A stretch of 43,418 bases of DNA, from assembly GCA_948443845.1 (NCBI GenBank), contig CAOJUE010000015.1:1-43418 (forward strand), written 5' to 3'. How positions within the stretch are numbered: position 1 is the first letter of the stretch; each line of letters opens with the position of its first letter. Both the position numbers and the translations under genes were made by a program. Origin of the DNA: an uncultured Eubacteriales bacterium (GTDB taxonomy: Bacteria; Bacillota; Clostridia; TANB77; CAG-508). The notes beneath the pieces are model-generated. The model ran no database searches. It was not told the DNA's origin and saw nothing but the letters and a program-made list of their open reading frames with translations. Of this stretch, positions 25,937 to 35,832 are shown one piece after another.

Positions 25937-27556
25937 TTACTTTACTCTTTTGTTATAATACGTATTATAATACTTCTTATTCGCATCTGGAATTTTATTA
26001 ATAACCGTTCCAATAACCTCTCCACCAATTTCTTGAATGTTATTTTTAATTTTATTTAACTCACTAATCTCCGTATTTCCATGTTTTAAAACAATCATAT
26101 TGGTATCCACCATTCGAGAGATGATAAATCCATCTGCCACAACAGAAACTGGTGGTGTATCAATAATAATCATATCATATTCTTCTTTTAATTCTTCCAA
26201 TGCATCTTCTAGCTTCGTCGTTGACAATAACTCAGAAGACTCCATACGTTCACTACCCGAAGAAATCACATACAAATTCTCAACACTCGTTTCATTAATA
26301 AACTCAAAAATACTTGGTTCTTCTTCCTCTGACTTTTTAGCAACTCCTTTCTTTCTGCTAACTGGCTCTACTGCTTTTTCCTCTGCCTTTTTGGTCGTTT
26401 TTCTTGTACTGGTTTTTTTCGTTTCTTCTATAACATCTTCTTTTTGCGTTGACTTTCTTCTTGTTTTTTTCTTTGGTTCCACCTCAACCTCTAATTCCTC
26501 TGATTCTGTTTCCATTTTTAAGGCTTGTGTTTTCACTTTCCCTTTTCTACCTTTTTTCGTAACAACCAAATCTGTAATGCCCGTAGTTGACCTTAAAAAT
26601 TCAGATAAACCAGGCATTTTTCTTACTTTAAATAATTTGTGCTGTCTTCCTCTTCTCATATCCGCATCAATAATCAATGTCTTTTTTCCACTATTGGCAA
26701 AAGCAATCGCAAGATTAGCCGATAACCAACTTTTTCCTTCCCCAGGCAAACTACTAGTAATCGCAACCGTTTGAAGTGTGCCTTTATCATACATATATTG
26801 CAAATTCGTTCTCAAAATTTTAATACTTTCTGCATAAGGCGATTTCGAATCTTTTAATGTAATCAAATCCCCACTTCCACTATACCTTGGAATAGAAGCC
26901 AAAGTAGTAAGCTTAGTATATCGTTTAATTTGCTCTGAATTGGTTACTGTATTATTAAAAATAAACATAATAATAACAATACCTGCTGCTACAACAAAAC
27001 CAATTCCTGCAAAAATTTTAATATTTTTTGTCATATCCATATTAATAGCACCTTCTGGAATTTGAGCCTGATCTACTGTATGGATACTGTCAATTGCATA
27101 AAACTTCTGAACTTCCTCTGAAAATACTTTAATAAATTCATTTGCAATTTCCGCTGCCTTAACTCGATCCGTACTTCTTGCACTCACTTGATAATACACT
27201 TTTGTAACTGGCGTCAATTCAATCGCATTTCTTAATTGCGCAGTTGACATATTCAATCCCAAATTTTGAATAACTTGATTCACAATCAAATCACTTTTTA
27301 TCAAATTAGCATACGTTTCTGCCAAACTCGATGGCATGGATAACTCAGTTGAAGTTACCATTTTTTCGTCTTCTTCACTTTTCGCACAAATTAATTTTCC
27401 AGACGCTTGATAAACTGGAGTCGTAAAATATTTAATTTTAACGCCCCCTAATACTCCAAATAATACCATAATGACAATAATTAATACTTTTCTGTCCCAA
27501 AATAATTTTAAAAATTGTTTTAACTCTAACTCTTTAATGATAATCCACTCCTTCAC
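25937..27556 (-). CDS. Fused Wzz chain-length regulator and BY-kinase with charged insertion
   Basis: A 539-residue tyrosine autokinase that controls polymer length. The Wzz part has helices at about 22-40 and 181-200 around an outside domain. The kinase follows from about 215: Walker A (PGEGKSW, 271-277), Walker A' (LIIDADM, 294-300), Walker B (DMIIIDTPP, 461-469) and a tyrosine-rich tail (KKYYNTYYNKRVK) for autophosphorylation. An 80-residue Lys/Glu/Thr-rich low-complexity segment at about 333-413 interrupts the kinase domain, which is unusual. The start is unclear: GTG at 27556 has no ribosome site. AAGGAG instead lies nine bases before an ATT that begins IKELELKQF, inside the overlap with the upstream glycosyltransferase. 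Confidence 0.9.
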   Translation of the reverse strand: MKEWIIIKELELKQFLKLFWDRKVLIIVIMVLFGVLGGVKIKYFTTPVYQASGKLICAKSEEDEKMVTSTELSMPSSLAETYANLIKSDLIVNQVIQNLGLNMSTAQLRNAIELTPVTKVYYQVSARSTDRVKAAEIANEFIKVFSEEVQKFYAIDSIHTVDQAQIPEGAINMDMTKNIKIFAGIGFVVAAGIVIIMFIFNNTVTNSEQIKRYTKLTTLASIPRYSGSGDLITLKDSKSPYAESIKILRTNLQYMYDKGTLQTVAITSSLPGEGKSWLSANLAIAFANSGKKTLIIDADMRRGRQHKLFKVRKMPGLSEFLRSTTGITDLVVTKKGRKGKVKTQALKMETESEELEVEVEPKKKTRRKSTQKEDVIEETKKTSTRKTTKKAEEKAVEPVSRKKGVAKKSEEEEPSIFEFINETSVENLYVISSGSERMESSELLSTTKLEDALEELKEEYDMIIIDTPPVSVVADGFIISRMVDTNMIVLKHGNTEISELNKIKNNIQEIGGEVIGTVINKIPDANKKYYNTYYNKRVK

Positions 27557-28626
27557 AATAAATTTTTCGATATTCTTTTTCTACGTCATCCATCGAATGA
27601 CTTGCTAAAACTGTTTCCCTTGCTTTATCCTTTATTTTTAAGTAATCCACTTCTGCATTTTTTATTTTTTCAATCAAATGGTAATAATCGTCTTCTTTTT
27701 CACAAATAAACCCATTTCCCCCCTGCTGAATTACATCTCGATTCCCCATGACATCACTAACAAGGCAAATTTTTTGCAAATACATCGCCTCCAACAATGT
27801 CATCGGCAATCCTTCCCACAGAGAAGGTAAAATAAATATGTCATTTTGGTATAATTCTTTCATGGTATCTTCTCTTGATTGCCAGCCCGTTATTTGAATA
27901 TTCGGTGCTTGCAATTGGTGCTTTAGTTCTCCATCTCCAATCCATGTAAACGACAAATGTGGAAACTTTTCCGCTATTTTGTTAAATAATTGTGGGTTCT
28001 TTTGCGCCCCAATTCGACCGACTGTGCATATTTTCAAATTTCGAATATCCACTAACTTTTCTGGTTCTTTGAAAATCAATTTCTCAATTTCTTCGAAATC
28101 AATTCCATTACTAATACACACACTTTTTTTCGTTACTTTTTTTGATGCTTCGTATTCTCCTTTGGAGCACGCAATTGTTAAACAATTTTGTTTTCCTAAT
28201 AACTTTTCCACCATCTTATAAAAAAGAATTTTAAGGTTCGATTCATCTTTTTTACTAAACGCATAACTATGCGGTGTATAGAAAAGTTTGGCTTGCTTTG
28301 GCGAAATTGCTAATCTTCCAATCGCTCCAGCTTTGGAAGAATGCATATGTACAATGTCTGGTTTCTCATTTTGGACAATTTTTTTGACTTCCCAAATTGC
28401 CCCAATATCTTTGAATGGATTTAAATTTCTCGTAAAATTCTTAACCTCGATAAATCGAATCGTATCTTTAAAATATTTTCGAAAATCTTGCGGTGTTTGT
28501 TTTCTAACAGAATACGCAATAACCACATCCATATCTTTCGACATTCGGTTCGCAAGATTAACAAGGTACGTAAACACGCCACCACCGCATTGCCTCCACC
28601 AGATATAAAATTTTCTTTCTTTTCAT
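27534..28626 (-). CDS. Family 4 glycosyltransferase, first EPS gene, needs +1 frameshift
   Basis: A CapM/EpsD-like GT-B enzyme that starts the exopolysaccharide operon. GGAGG precedes the ATG at 28626, which begins MKRKKILYLVEAM. Codon 14 is CGG; skipping its C reads GGGVFTYLVNLANRM, the conserved glycine-rich donor-site loop, and gives 363 residues. Without the shift translation runs into an unrelated short frame. A start at 28577 (MFTYLVNL) would lack the first strand and has no ribosome site. The C-terminal half (VGRIGAQKNPQLFNKIAE, PSLWEGLPMTLLEAM) is intact. It overlaps the BY-kinase frame. Confidence 0.87.
28585..28587 (-). other. +1 frameshift site in the EPS glycosyltransferase (ATG CGG T)
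   Basis: CGG is at 28587-28585; skipping C28587 gives GGT GGT GGC, the triple glycine expected. I see no clear hairpin here, and the preceding codon ATG is not slippery. Confidence 0.68.
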
Positions 28627-28717
28627 TTTATCCTCCATGTATTTTATGCACTTTTTCTTTTTGTATTTTATCCGTGAAATAGCCAAAATTCACGAATTTA
28701 TATCTTATGTTAATTTC

Positions 28718-28746
28718 ATTTTACCACATTTTTCAAGAAAAATCAA
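28718..28746 (-). promoter_or_regulatory. Promoter of the exopolysaccharide operon
   Basis: TTGATT (28746-28741), a 17-base spacer, and TAAAAT (28723-28718) preceded by an extended TGG. The untranslated leader is about 85 bases and contains a CGTGAA/TTCACG hairpin. Confidence 0.72.
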
Positions 28747-28758
28747 TAGTTTTTATTA

Positions 28759-28783
28759 TTTTTATGTAAATTTTACATAAAAA
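28759..28783. promoter_or_regulatory. Perfect palindrome upstream of the EPS promoter, possible operator
   Basis: TTTTTATGTAAA and TTTACATAAAAA form 12-base arms around one base. It lies 13 bases upstream of the -35 element of the exopolysaccharide promoter, a place where activators bind. A non-functional AT-rich palindrome cannot be excluded. Confidence 0.5.
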
Positions 28784-28883
28784 TTTTATCTTTCACGTAA
28801 AAATCTCCTTTTACCTTTAAATAATTTATATCAAATAATCATTTTTTATGCAATACTTTTTTTGGCAGTTTTAAAAAAAATGT

Positions 28884-28921
28884 AAAAAAAGGTAGAAATG
28901 AAATTCATTTCTACCTTTTTT
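28884..28921 (-). terminator. Terminator of the FxLYD gene
   Basis: A 16-base near-perfect stem (GGTAGAAATG core) with a 5-base loop and long A/T runs, just past the stop of the 28935 gene. It separates that gene from the exopolysaccharide operon. Confidence 0.85.
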
Positions 28922-28934
28922 AAATCAATTCATT

Positions 28935-29438
28935 TTATTGTTGTTCTGATATTTTAATTGTAAAATCATAAGCATTTGAGAAATCTGTTGTTGCAGATGA
29001 ATTTAATTGAACTGTTTGACCTGGTTCCACATCTCCAATGATTCCACCAATTGTTACTATTTCTTGTCCTTCTTTATCCAATAATGTAATATCGATTAAC
29101 ACAACATCTGCTTTTGTTGTACCGATATTTTTTACATCAGCCAAAATTAAAGATTGTCCATTGCTTTCTGTTAATTGAATGTTGGAAACTTCATAATTGC
29201 TAAATGTTTTTGTCTCAGCTAATTTGTCACTCGTATTCATTTTGGTTCCATCATCTAATACTTCTACAAATTCACCAATTTCTTCATTTGGCTTTTCTCC
29301 ACCATTTTCTGCAACTGAACTATTGTCTACCACATCATCTGCATCGTTATTTTTGTTTCTTACATTAACTAATACTGCTATTACAATAACAGCAACAAGA
29401 ATTAAGACTAAAATCATCCTTCTCTCACTTTTTTTCAT
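28935..29438 (-). CDS. Membrane-anchored FxLYD-domain protein
   Basis: A 167-residue protein. A basic start (MKKSERR) and a membrane helix at about residues 8-25 lead into an acidic, disordered linker (about 28-80). A beta-sandwich domain follows (about 82-165): YEVSNIQLTE, LILADVKNIGTTKADVVLIDI and GDVEPGQTVQLN match the FxLYD/DUF3426 immunoglobulin-like fold. It is an extracellular domain of unknown ligand. AGGAGG precedes the ATG, and it has its own promoter and terminator, so it is a single-gene unit. Confidence 0.85.
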   Translation of the reverse strand: MKKSERRMILVLILVAVIVIAVLVNVRNKNNDADDVVDNSSVAENGGEKPNEEIGEFVEVLDDGTKMNTSDKLAETKTFSNYEVSNIQLTESNGQSLILADVKNIGTTKADVVLIDITLLDKEGQEIVTIGGIIGDVEPGQTVQLNSSATTDFSNAYDFTIKISEQQ

Positions 29439-29489
29439 TTGTTTTACCTCCTAATTTTTATTAAATAATATAATATTTTTACAATATTA

Positions 29490-29518
29490 AGTATATTGAA
29501 AAAAAATAAGATTGTCAA
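29490..29518 (-). promoter_or_regulatory. Promoter of the FxLYD gene
   Basis: Perfect TTGACA (29518-29513), a 17-base spacer and TATACT (29495-29490), about 50 bases before the start. Confidence 0.83.
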
Positions 29519-29619
29519 GCCTTTCTAAAAAATTTTTGTAACCAATTTTTGGATTTCGAATATGATATACTATACAAATGATTTTTAAGAGAAAACAATT
29601 TGCAAAGGGGGGAAATATC

Positions 29620-29745
29620 ATGCCAGAAAACAGAGGATGCGGATGTGGATGCGGATTCGGTTTCGGTGGCGACTGCATGTGGATAATCGTTCTTATCTTA
29701 ATTTTATGCTGTTGCTGTGGTGGAAATGACAGAGGATGCTGCTAA
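29620..29745 (+). CDS. Cysteine- and glycine-rich 41-residue membrane microprotein
   Basis: The frame begins MPENRGCGCGCGFGFGGDC, continues with a hydrophobic helix (MWIIVLILIL), then CCCCGGNDRGCC and TAA. AAAGGGGGG lies eight bases before the ATG and a strong terminator follows. Such short high-cysteine proteins occur in Clostridia, where they are sometimes labelled chorion-class high-cysteine proteins, and they resemble YjcZ-type spore microproteins in layout. Metal binding or disulfide cross-linking at the envelope or spore is inference. No clear promoter was found. Confidence 0.75.
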   Translation: MPENRGCGCGCGFGFGGDCMWIIVLILILCCCCGGNDRGCC

Positions 29746-29770
29746 TTCCATACCATGCGAAACTACGCAA

Positions 29771-29804
29771 AAAACCTGGAAGTTTACTAAAACTTCCAGG
29801 TTTT
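29771..29804 (+). terminator. Terminator of the cysteine-rich microprotein gene
   Basis: A 15-base perfect stem (AAAACCTGGAAGTTT with its complement at 29790-29804), a 4-base loop and a T-run, 25 bases past the stop. Confidence 0.9.
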
Positions 29805-29858
29805 TCTTAAGTTCTTGACATTTCACATATTACAGATAATTTTGATTTGGGAGCTCTT

Positions 29859-29981
29859 ATGGTTTCAGCTTTAATATTAGGAAATCTGGGTTGGATATTT
29901 TATCTTATTATTCTACTTCCCATTTGTTATTTGGTATCAACAATACATAAATCTATTGACAATCTTTTGAGTCATTCCTAA
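29859..29981 (+). CDS. Possible 40-residue membrane microprotein
   Basis: The frame begins MVSALILGNLGW and contains one hydrophobic helix (IFYLIILLPICYLV) and a short polar tail. GGGAG lies five bases before the ATG. A TTGACA box at 29815-29820 has only a weak -10 (TAATTT) at spacing 16. A terminator follows directly. It could also be a chance frame. Confidence 0.42.
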   Translation: MVSALILGNLGWIFYLIILLPICYLVSTIHKSIDNLLSHS

Positions 29982-29984
29982 AGT

Positions 29985-30012
29985 AAAAAGCGGGTAAAAT
30001 TTCCCGCTTTTT
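29985..30012. terminator. Bidirectional terminator at the groEL end
   Basis: AAAAAGCGGG at 29985-29994 pairs with CCCGCTTTTT at 30003-30012 around an 8-base loop. A U-tract exists on both strands. It ends groESL on the minus strand and the 40-residue frame on the plus strand. Confidence 0.9.
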
Positions 30013-30018
30013 TGTTTT

Positions 30019-32018
<2,000 letters not shown>

Positions 32019-32019
32019 T

Positions 32020-32048
32020 ACTTTATACCCATTTTCCAAAAATGTCAA
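32020..32048 (-). promoter_or_regulatory. Promoter of groES-groEL
   Basis: TTGACA (32048-32043), a 17-base spacer and TAAAGT (32025-32020), immediately upstream of CIRCE. Confidence 0.75.
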
Positions 32049-32057
32049 TACTTTTTT

Positions 32058-32678
32058 CTATTTTTTCTTAAATTGAATATTTTTTATGTCAGAAGATACA
32101 ATTTTGATACCATATTCCTTAAAAATATTCACACTTGAATTAATCGCCTCTTCTTTTATTTTATATGCATTTTCTTGCTCCTTTATGACAGAAGTTACGA
32201 TTTTTGATATTCTTTCACGAATTTGTTCAAGCAATTCTTCCCTAGAATAATAATTTCTTAACTGAATCACTTTATTGAAAAATTTAAGCGGTCTCTCGAT
32301 TTGAAAATCAAAGGTTCCTTCTCCATAAAACTCTTTTCTATGTTTCTTTTTTAGGTAAAATTTGTTGCCAGTTATTGTATTCAAATTAAAAAATAGGATA
32401 CATAGTTTATCTTCATTATTTTTTGTAATATATTCGGCAAAATCTTCTGGAAAAGCTGTATTGGGCGCATCTCGAATAGTATAGACTCCCTCTTCCTTAA
32501 TCGCATCTAAAATTTGGCCTTTTTCAAAAAGAACCGCATATTGTTTTTCCTTTAATTTAACAACATAATGCTGATTTTCATCTAGTTTTTGCTTATACAG
32601 CAAAATATTATTATCGAGTTTTTGGCATTCAATGATGTTATATTCTTCATCATCTTCTAAAATATTAGAAAAACGCAT
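32058..32678 (-). CDS. SPFH-domain protein, virion-core-like family
   Basis: A 206-residue protein of the SPFH/band 7 group often labelled virion core protein-like. VVKLKEKQYAVLFEKGQILD followed by EEGVYTIRD matches the family's entry, and the second half (about 130-205, YYSREELLEQIRERISKIV, YGIKIVSSDI) completes an SPFH domain. It may assemble into rings or attach to membranes; there is no membrane helix. The start at 32678 has AAAAGG at good spacing; the ATG at 32693 is too close to GAGAGGA. It follows pyrG closely. Confidence 0.75.
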   Translation of the reverse strand: MRFSNILEDDEEYNIIECQKLDNNILLYKQKLDENQHYVVKLKEKQYAVLFEKGQILDAIKEEGVYTIRDAPNTAFPEDFAEYITKNNEDKLCILFFNLNTITGNKFYLKKKHRKEFYGEGTFDFQIERPLKFFNKVIQLRNYYSREELLEQIRERISKIVTSVIKEQENAYKIKEEAINSSVNIFKEYGIKIVSSDIKNIQFKKK

Positions 32679-32709
32679 TTTTCGCCTTTTCATTCCTCTC
32701 TAAAATGAA

Positions 32710-34311
32710 TTATTTTTTAGTCCTCACACAAGCCTTAATCAGTGCCTTAAACAATGGTGCTGGACGATCTGGTCTTGATTTAAACTCTGGGTGGAATTGC
32801 CCTGCCACGAAAAATGGATGATTTCTATATTCCACAATTTCCACCAAATTTCCATCTGGCGACGTTCCAGAACAAATTAAGCCTGCTTCTTCTAGTTTTT
32901 CCTTATAATCATTATTATATTCAAAACGATGACGATGACGTTCATTGATATTTTCTTCTCCATAAATTTCATATGCCAACGTATCTTTCTTAATTTTGCA
33001 AGGATAACTTCCCAAACGCATCGTTCCACCTTTTGAGGTAACTCCTTTTTGTGTTTCCATGATATGGATTACTGGATTTTTCGTATGAATATTGAATTCT
33101 GCTGAATCCGCATCTTCCATCCCTAAAACATTTCTAGCAAACTCAACCACTGCCATTTGCATTCCCAAACAAATTCCTAAAAATGGTACATTATTTTCTC
33201 TAGCATATTTGATTGCAGAGATTTTCCCTTGAATTCCACGGTTGCCAAATCCTCCAGGAACTAAAATTCCGTCATATTCGCCCAAAATCTCTTTCACATT
33301 TTCATCATTAATTCCTTCTGAATCAATAAAACCAACTTCCACTTTCACGCCATTGGCAAACCCACCATGACGCAAACTTTCTGCAACCGAAAGATATGAA
33401 TCCTGAAGTTGCATATATTTTCCAACTAATGCCACTTTGACTGTTCCACTTAAATTCTTAATATTGTCAATCATTTTCTCCCATTCTTCGTTTTGTGGTT
33501 CTAGTCTATCCAAATTTAGTTTTTTGCAAACAGCTCTTGCCAATCCTTGTTTTTCTAGCATTAGAGGAACCTCATACAAATTACTTGCTGTCAAATTAGG
33601 AATAACATTTTCTGGGCGTACATTACAGAAAAGTGCCAATTTTTTGCGGATATCTTCTGGAATTTCAATTTCACTTCGGCAAACCAAAATATCTGGCTTA
33701 ATTCCAAGGGATTGCAAATCTTTCACCGAATGCTGAGTTGGCTTGGATTTTAATTCACACGAACCTGAAATAAAGGGAAGCAAAGTCACATGAATATAGA
33801 CAACATCTTCGCTATCAATTTCTAAGCCAACTTGACGAATGGCTTCTAATAAGGCTAGTCCTTCAATATCCCCAACTGTTCCACCTAATTCGGTAATCAC
33901 AACATCAACATCTTCGCCTTCAAAACTGTAAATATTTTCCTTAATTTCATTCGTAACATGAGGAATGACTTGCACGGTTTTTCCTAAATAATCGCCTCTT
34001 CTTTCTTTATTCAGAACATTTTGATAAATTTTTCCAGAAGTAATGCTACAATTTTTTGTTAGGTTTACATCGGTAAATCTTTCGTAGTGTCCTAAATCCA
34101 AATCGGTTTCTGCTCCGTCATCCGTTACAAAAACTTCGCCGTGTTCGTAAGGGCTCATGGTTCCGGGGTCAACATTGATGTAAGGGTCAAATTTTTGGTT
34201 GATTACTTTGTACCCCCTATTTTTCAATAATCGTCCCAAAGACGACGCCGTGATTCCTTTCCCTAAGCCTGATACCACGCCTCCTGTGATAAATATGTAC
34301 TTTGTTCCCAT
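32710..34311 (-). CDS. pyrG: CTP synthase
   Basis: Converts UTP, ATP and glutamine to CTP in the last step of pyrimidine nucleotide synthesis. Its 533 residues are the standard length. The N-terminal synthetase domain starts [20 protein letters not shown]. The C-terminal class I glutamine amidotransferase domain shows GGFGNRG and the nucleophile elbow [15 protein letters not shown] fixes the start at 34311. It is preceded by a leader with a terminator, which suggests transcription attenuation. Confidence 0.98.
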   Translation of the reverse strand: MGTKYIFITGGVVSGLGKGITASSLGRLLKNRGYKVINQKFDPYINVDPGTMSPYEHGEVFVTDDGAETDLDLGHYERFTDVNLTKNCSITSGKIYQNVLNKERRGDYLGKTVQVIPHVTNEIKENIYSFEGEDVDVVITELGGTVGDIEGLALLEAIRQVGLEIDSEDVVYIHVTLLPFISGSCELKSKPTQHSVKDLQSLGIKPDILVCRSEIEIPEDIRKKLALFCNVRPENVIPNLTASNLYEVPLMLEKQGLARAVCKKLNLDRLEPQNEEWEKMIDNIKNLSGTVKVALVGKYMQLQDSYLSVAESLRHGGFANGVKVEVGFIDSEGINDENVKEILGEYDGILVPGGFGNRGIQGKISAIKYARENNVPFLGICLGMQMAVVEFARNVLGMEDADSAEFNIHTKNPVIHIMETQKGVTSKGGTMRLGSYPCKIKKDTLAYEIYGEENINERHRHRFEYNNDYKEKLEEAGLICSGTSPDGNLVEIVEYRNHPFFVAGQFHPEFKSRPDRPAPLFKALIKACVRTKK

Positions 34312-34341
34312 AATTTCCTCCCAAAATTCTATTTCAAAAAC

Positions 34342-34378
34342 AAAAAAACAGATTAAAAATGGGTTTTTTTTTAATCTG
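34342..34378 (-). terminator. Intrinsic terminator in the pyrG leader, possible attenuator
   Basis: On the minus strand, CAGATTAAAAA pairs with TTTTTAATCTG around an 8-base loop and is followed by T7. It stands between the pyrG promoter and the gene, so full pyrG expression needs readthrough. Confidence 0.75.
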
Positions 34379-34409
34379 CTTTCATGCACTCTTTTTCTTT
34401 GTTAATATT

Positions 34410-34438
34410 ATTTTACCATTTTGTGTGGGGAAAATCAA
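34410..34438 (-). promoter_or_regulatory. Promoter of pyrG
   Basis: TTGATT (34438-34433), a 17-base spacer and TAAAAT (34415-34410) with an extended TGG, almost the same design as the exopolysaccharide promoter. Confidence 0.7.
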
Positions 34439-34473
34439 GTGTTTTTTTGAAATTAAGTAAAAATTTTTATGAA

Positions 34474-34503
34474 ATAAAAATACCCGGAAGAAAATTTCTT
34501 CCG
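34474..34503 (-). terminator. Terminator of the LRR gene
   Basis: CGGAAGAAA pairs with TTTCTTCCG (34485-34503) with a tight loop; a T-rich stretch follows on the minus strand. It lies 15 bases past the stop. Confidence 0.75.
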
Positions 34504-34517
34504 AGCTGGTTTTTCTT

Positions 34518-35771
34518 TCATTGCATTTTGGTTACATTTTTTAAGGAATCACATCCTTCAAAAGCAGAATCCTCCATGATTTCTACTGTACTGGGCAAAA
34601 TTACTGTTTCTAGCAAATCACAGTTTTCAAATGCTCTGTCACCAATTTTCTTCGTTGATGTTTTTGACAAATCCACTTTTTTCAGTGACTTGCAGTCGCT
34701 AAATACATAGTCTTCAATCTCAGTCAGATTTTCTGAAAAAATCACATCTTCCAGAGATTCACACAAGAAAAACGCACCGTCGCCTATTTTCTCAATTAAA
34801 GTATTGGATAAATCTACTTTTTTAAGCAATTTGCACCCACAGAATGCATGGTCTCCAATTTCAACTAAATTTTGAGAAAAAATCACACTCTCAATAGTCA
34901 GACAGGCATCAAACGCATTCTCGCTAATCTTTTCAATTGTTGTATTGGATAAATCTACTTTTTTTAAGTAATTGCATCCTTCAAATGCTGATTCTCCAAT
35001 TTCGCTTAAAGTTTTAGGGAAAAATACACTTTTCAAAGAAGTGCAACCGTCAAATGCTTTGTATTCAATCTTCGCAATTGATGTATTGGACAACTCCACT
35101 TCTTCTAGTAAGATACATCCCAAAAATGCATATTCCCCAATTCCCATTAAGTTTTGTGAAAAAATGACACTTTCTATTCTGTTACAATTATGAAATGCAC
35201 TTTCGCCAATCTTTTCAACTTTTGTATGGGATAAGTCTACTTCTTTTAGTAACCCACATTCATAAAATGCTTCATCCCCAATTTCAAGCAAATTTTTAGG
35301 AAAATGCACACTCTTAATCGATTTGCACCCACTGAACACACCATCTTTAATCGCTTGCAACTGATCTGATAATTCTACACTTTCTAACAATTCGCATTTC
35401 AAAAATGCCTTTTCTCCAATTGCAACCGTCTTCTTGAAGTTAAAATTTCTTAGCATTTCGCAATTCTCAAATGCCCCTTTTCCAATTTGTGTTACCTGCT
35501 CCGCACCTTCAACACTCTCCAACACAACGCAACTATGAAATGCATTTGCTGCAATCTTTGTTACATTTTCTGCGCCAGTAACAATTTTTAGTGCTGTACA
35601 TCCTTTAAATGCAGATTCTCCGATCTTTGTCACGCTTTGGGGTAGTACCACACTTTCCAGAAAAGTGAGTTTTTTGAACATTTCGTCAGTAATCTCCGTT
35701 ATGCCTTCTTCTAGTTCAATCCGCCACTTTCCGTCTGCTGTAATCGTAAAATTACCTTTTACATCATTCAT
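34518..35771 (-). CDS. BspA-type leucine-rich repeat protein
   Basis: A 417-residue protein made almost wholly of about 23-residue LRR_5 repeats of the form IGDxAFxxCxxLxxVxLxxTxxxI, from about residue 25 to the end; roughly 16 units. Such repeats form a curved binding surface, often for host or protein contacts. There is no signal peptide, so it may be cytoplasmic or leave by an unusual route. AGGAGG precedes the ATG. It has its own promoter and terminator. A sense CGG stands at codon 17 (WRIEL), where a +1 shift would end translation. Confidence 0.9.
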   Translation of the reverse strand: MNDVKGNFTITADGKWRIELEEGITEITDEMFKKLTFLESVVLPQSVTKIGESAFKGCTALKIVTGAENVTKIAANAFHSCVVLESVEGAEQVTQIGKGAFENCEMLRNFNFKKTVAIGEKAFLKCELLESVELSDQLQAIKDGVFSGCKSIKSVHFPKNLLEIGDEAFYECGLLKEVDLSHTKVEKIGESAFHNCNRIESVIFSQNLMGIGEYAFLGCILLEEVELSNTSIAKIEYKAFDGCTSLKSVFFPKTLSEIGESAFEGCNYLKKVDLSNTTIEKISENAFDACLTIESVIFSQNLVEIGDHAFCGCKLLKKVDLSNTLIEKIGDGAFFLCESLEDVIFSENLTEIEDYVFSDCKSLKKVDLSKTSTKKIGDRAFENCDLLETVILPSTVEIMEDSAFEGCDSLKNVTKMQ

Positions 35772-35803
35772 AAAAAAACCTCCTAAAATTTTATAGTGAT
35801 ATG

Positions 35804-35832
35804 ATTATATTACATTTTACGTAAATTTGCAA
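35804..35832 (-). promoter_or_regulatory. Promoter of the LRR gene
   Basis: TTGCAA (35832-35827), a 17-base spacer and perfect TATAAT (35809-35804). It overlaps the last codons of the extended MFS gene. Confidence 0.72.

Noticed and set aside
26037..26774. A 245-residue open frame on the plus strand opposite the BY-kinase
   Set aside because: It is a shadow frame of the Lys/Glu-rich insert, made of Ser/Phe-rich sequence, without ribosome site or promoter.
16525..28626. Ordinary pseudogene decay of the EPS operon
   Set aside because: Decay gives varied lesions. Three of the four EPS-operon lesions are the same CGG insertion with the rest intact, and the same lesion occurs in pheS and the MFS gene. 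Only the acyltransferase TAA fits ordinary decay.
29487..29678. A 63-residue minus-strand frame opposite the cysteine-rich microprotein
   Set aside because: It is the complement of the Gly/Cys repeats (Pro/His-rich) and overlaps the FxLYD promoter.
32710..34389. The longer pyrG frame that starts at 34389
   Set aside because: The extra 26 codons overlap the leader terminator and have no ribosome site; GGGAGG and the conserved start are at 34311.
34518..35771. The repeats of the LRR gene as a possible CRISPR or tandem DNA array
   Set aside because: The units are about 69 bases, code for LRR_5 protein repeats in one frame and vary at the DNA level. No CRISPR array with spacers was found in the window.
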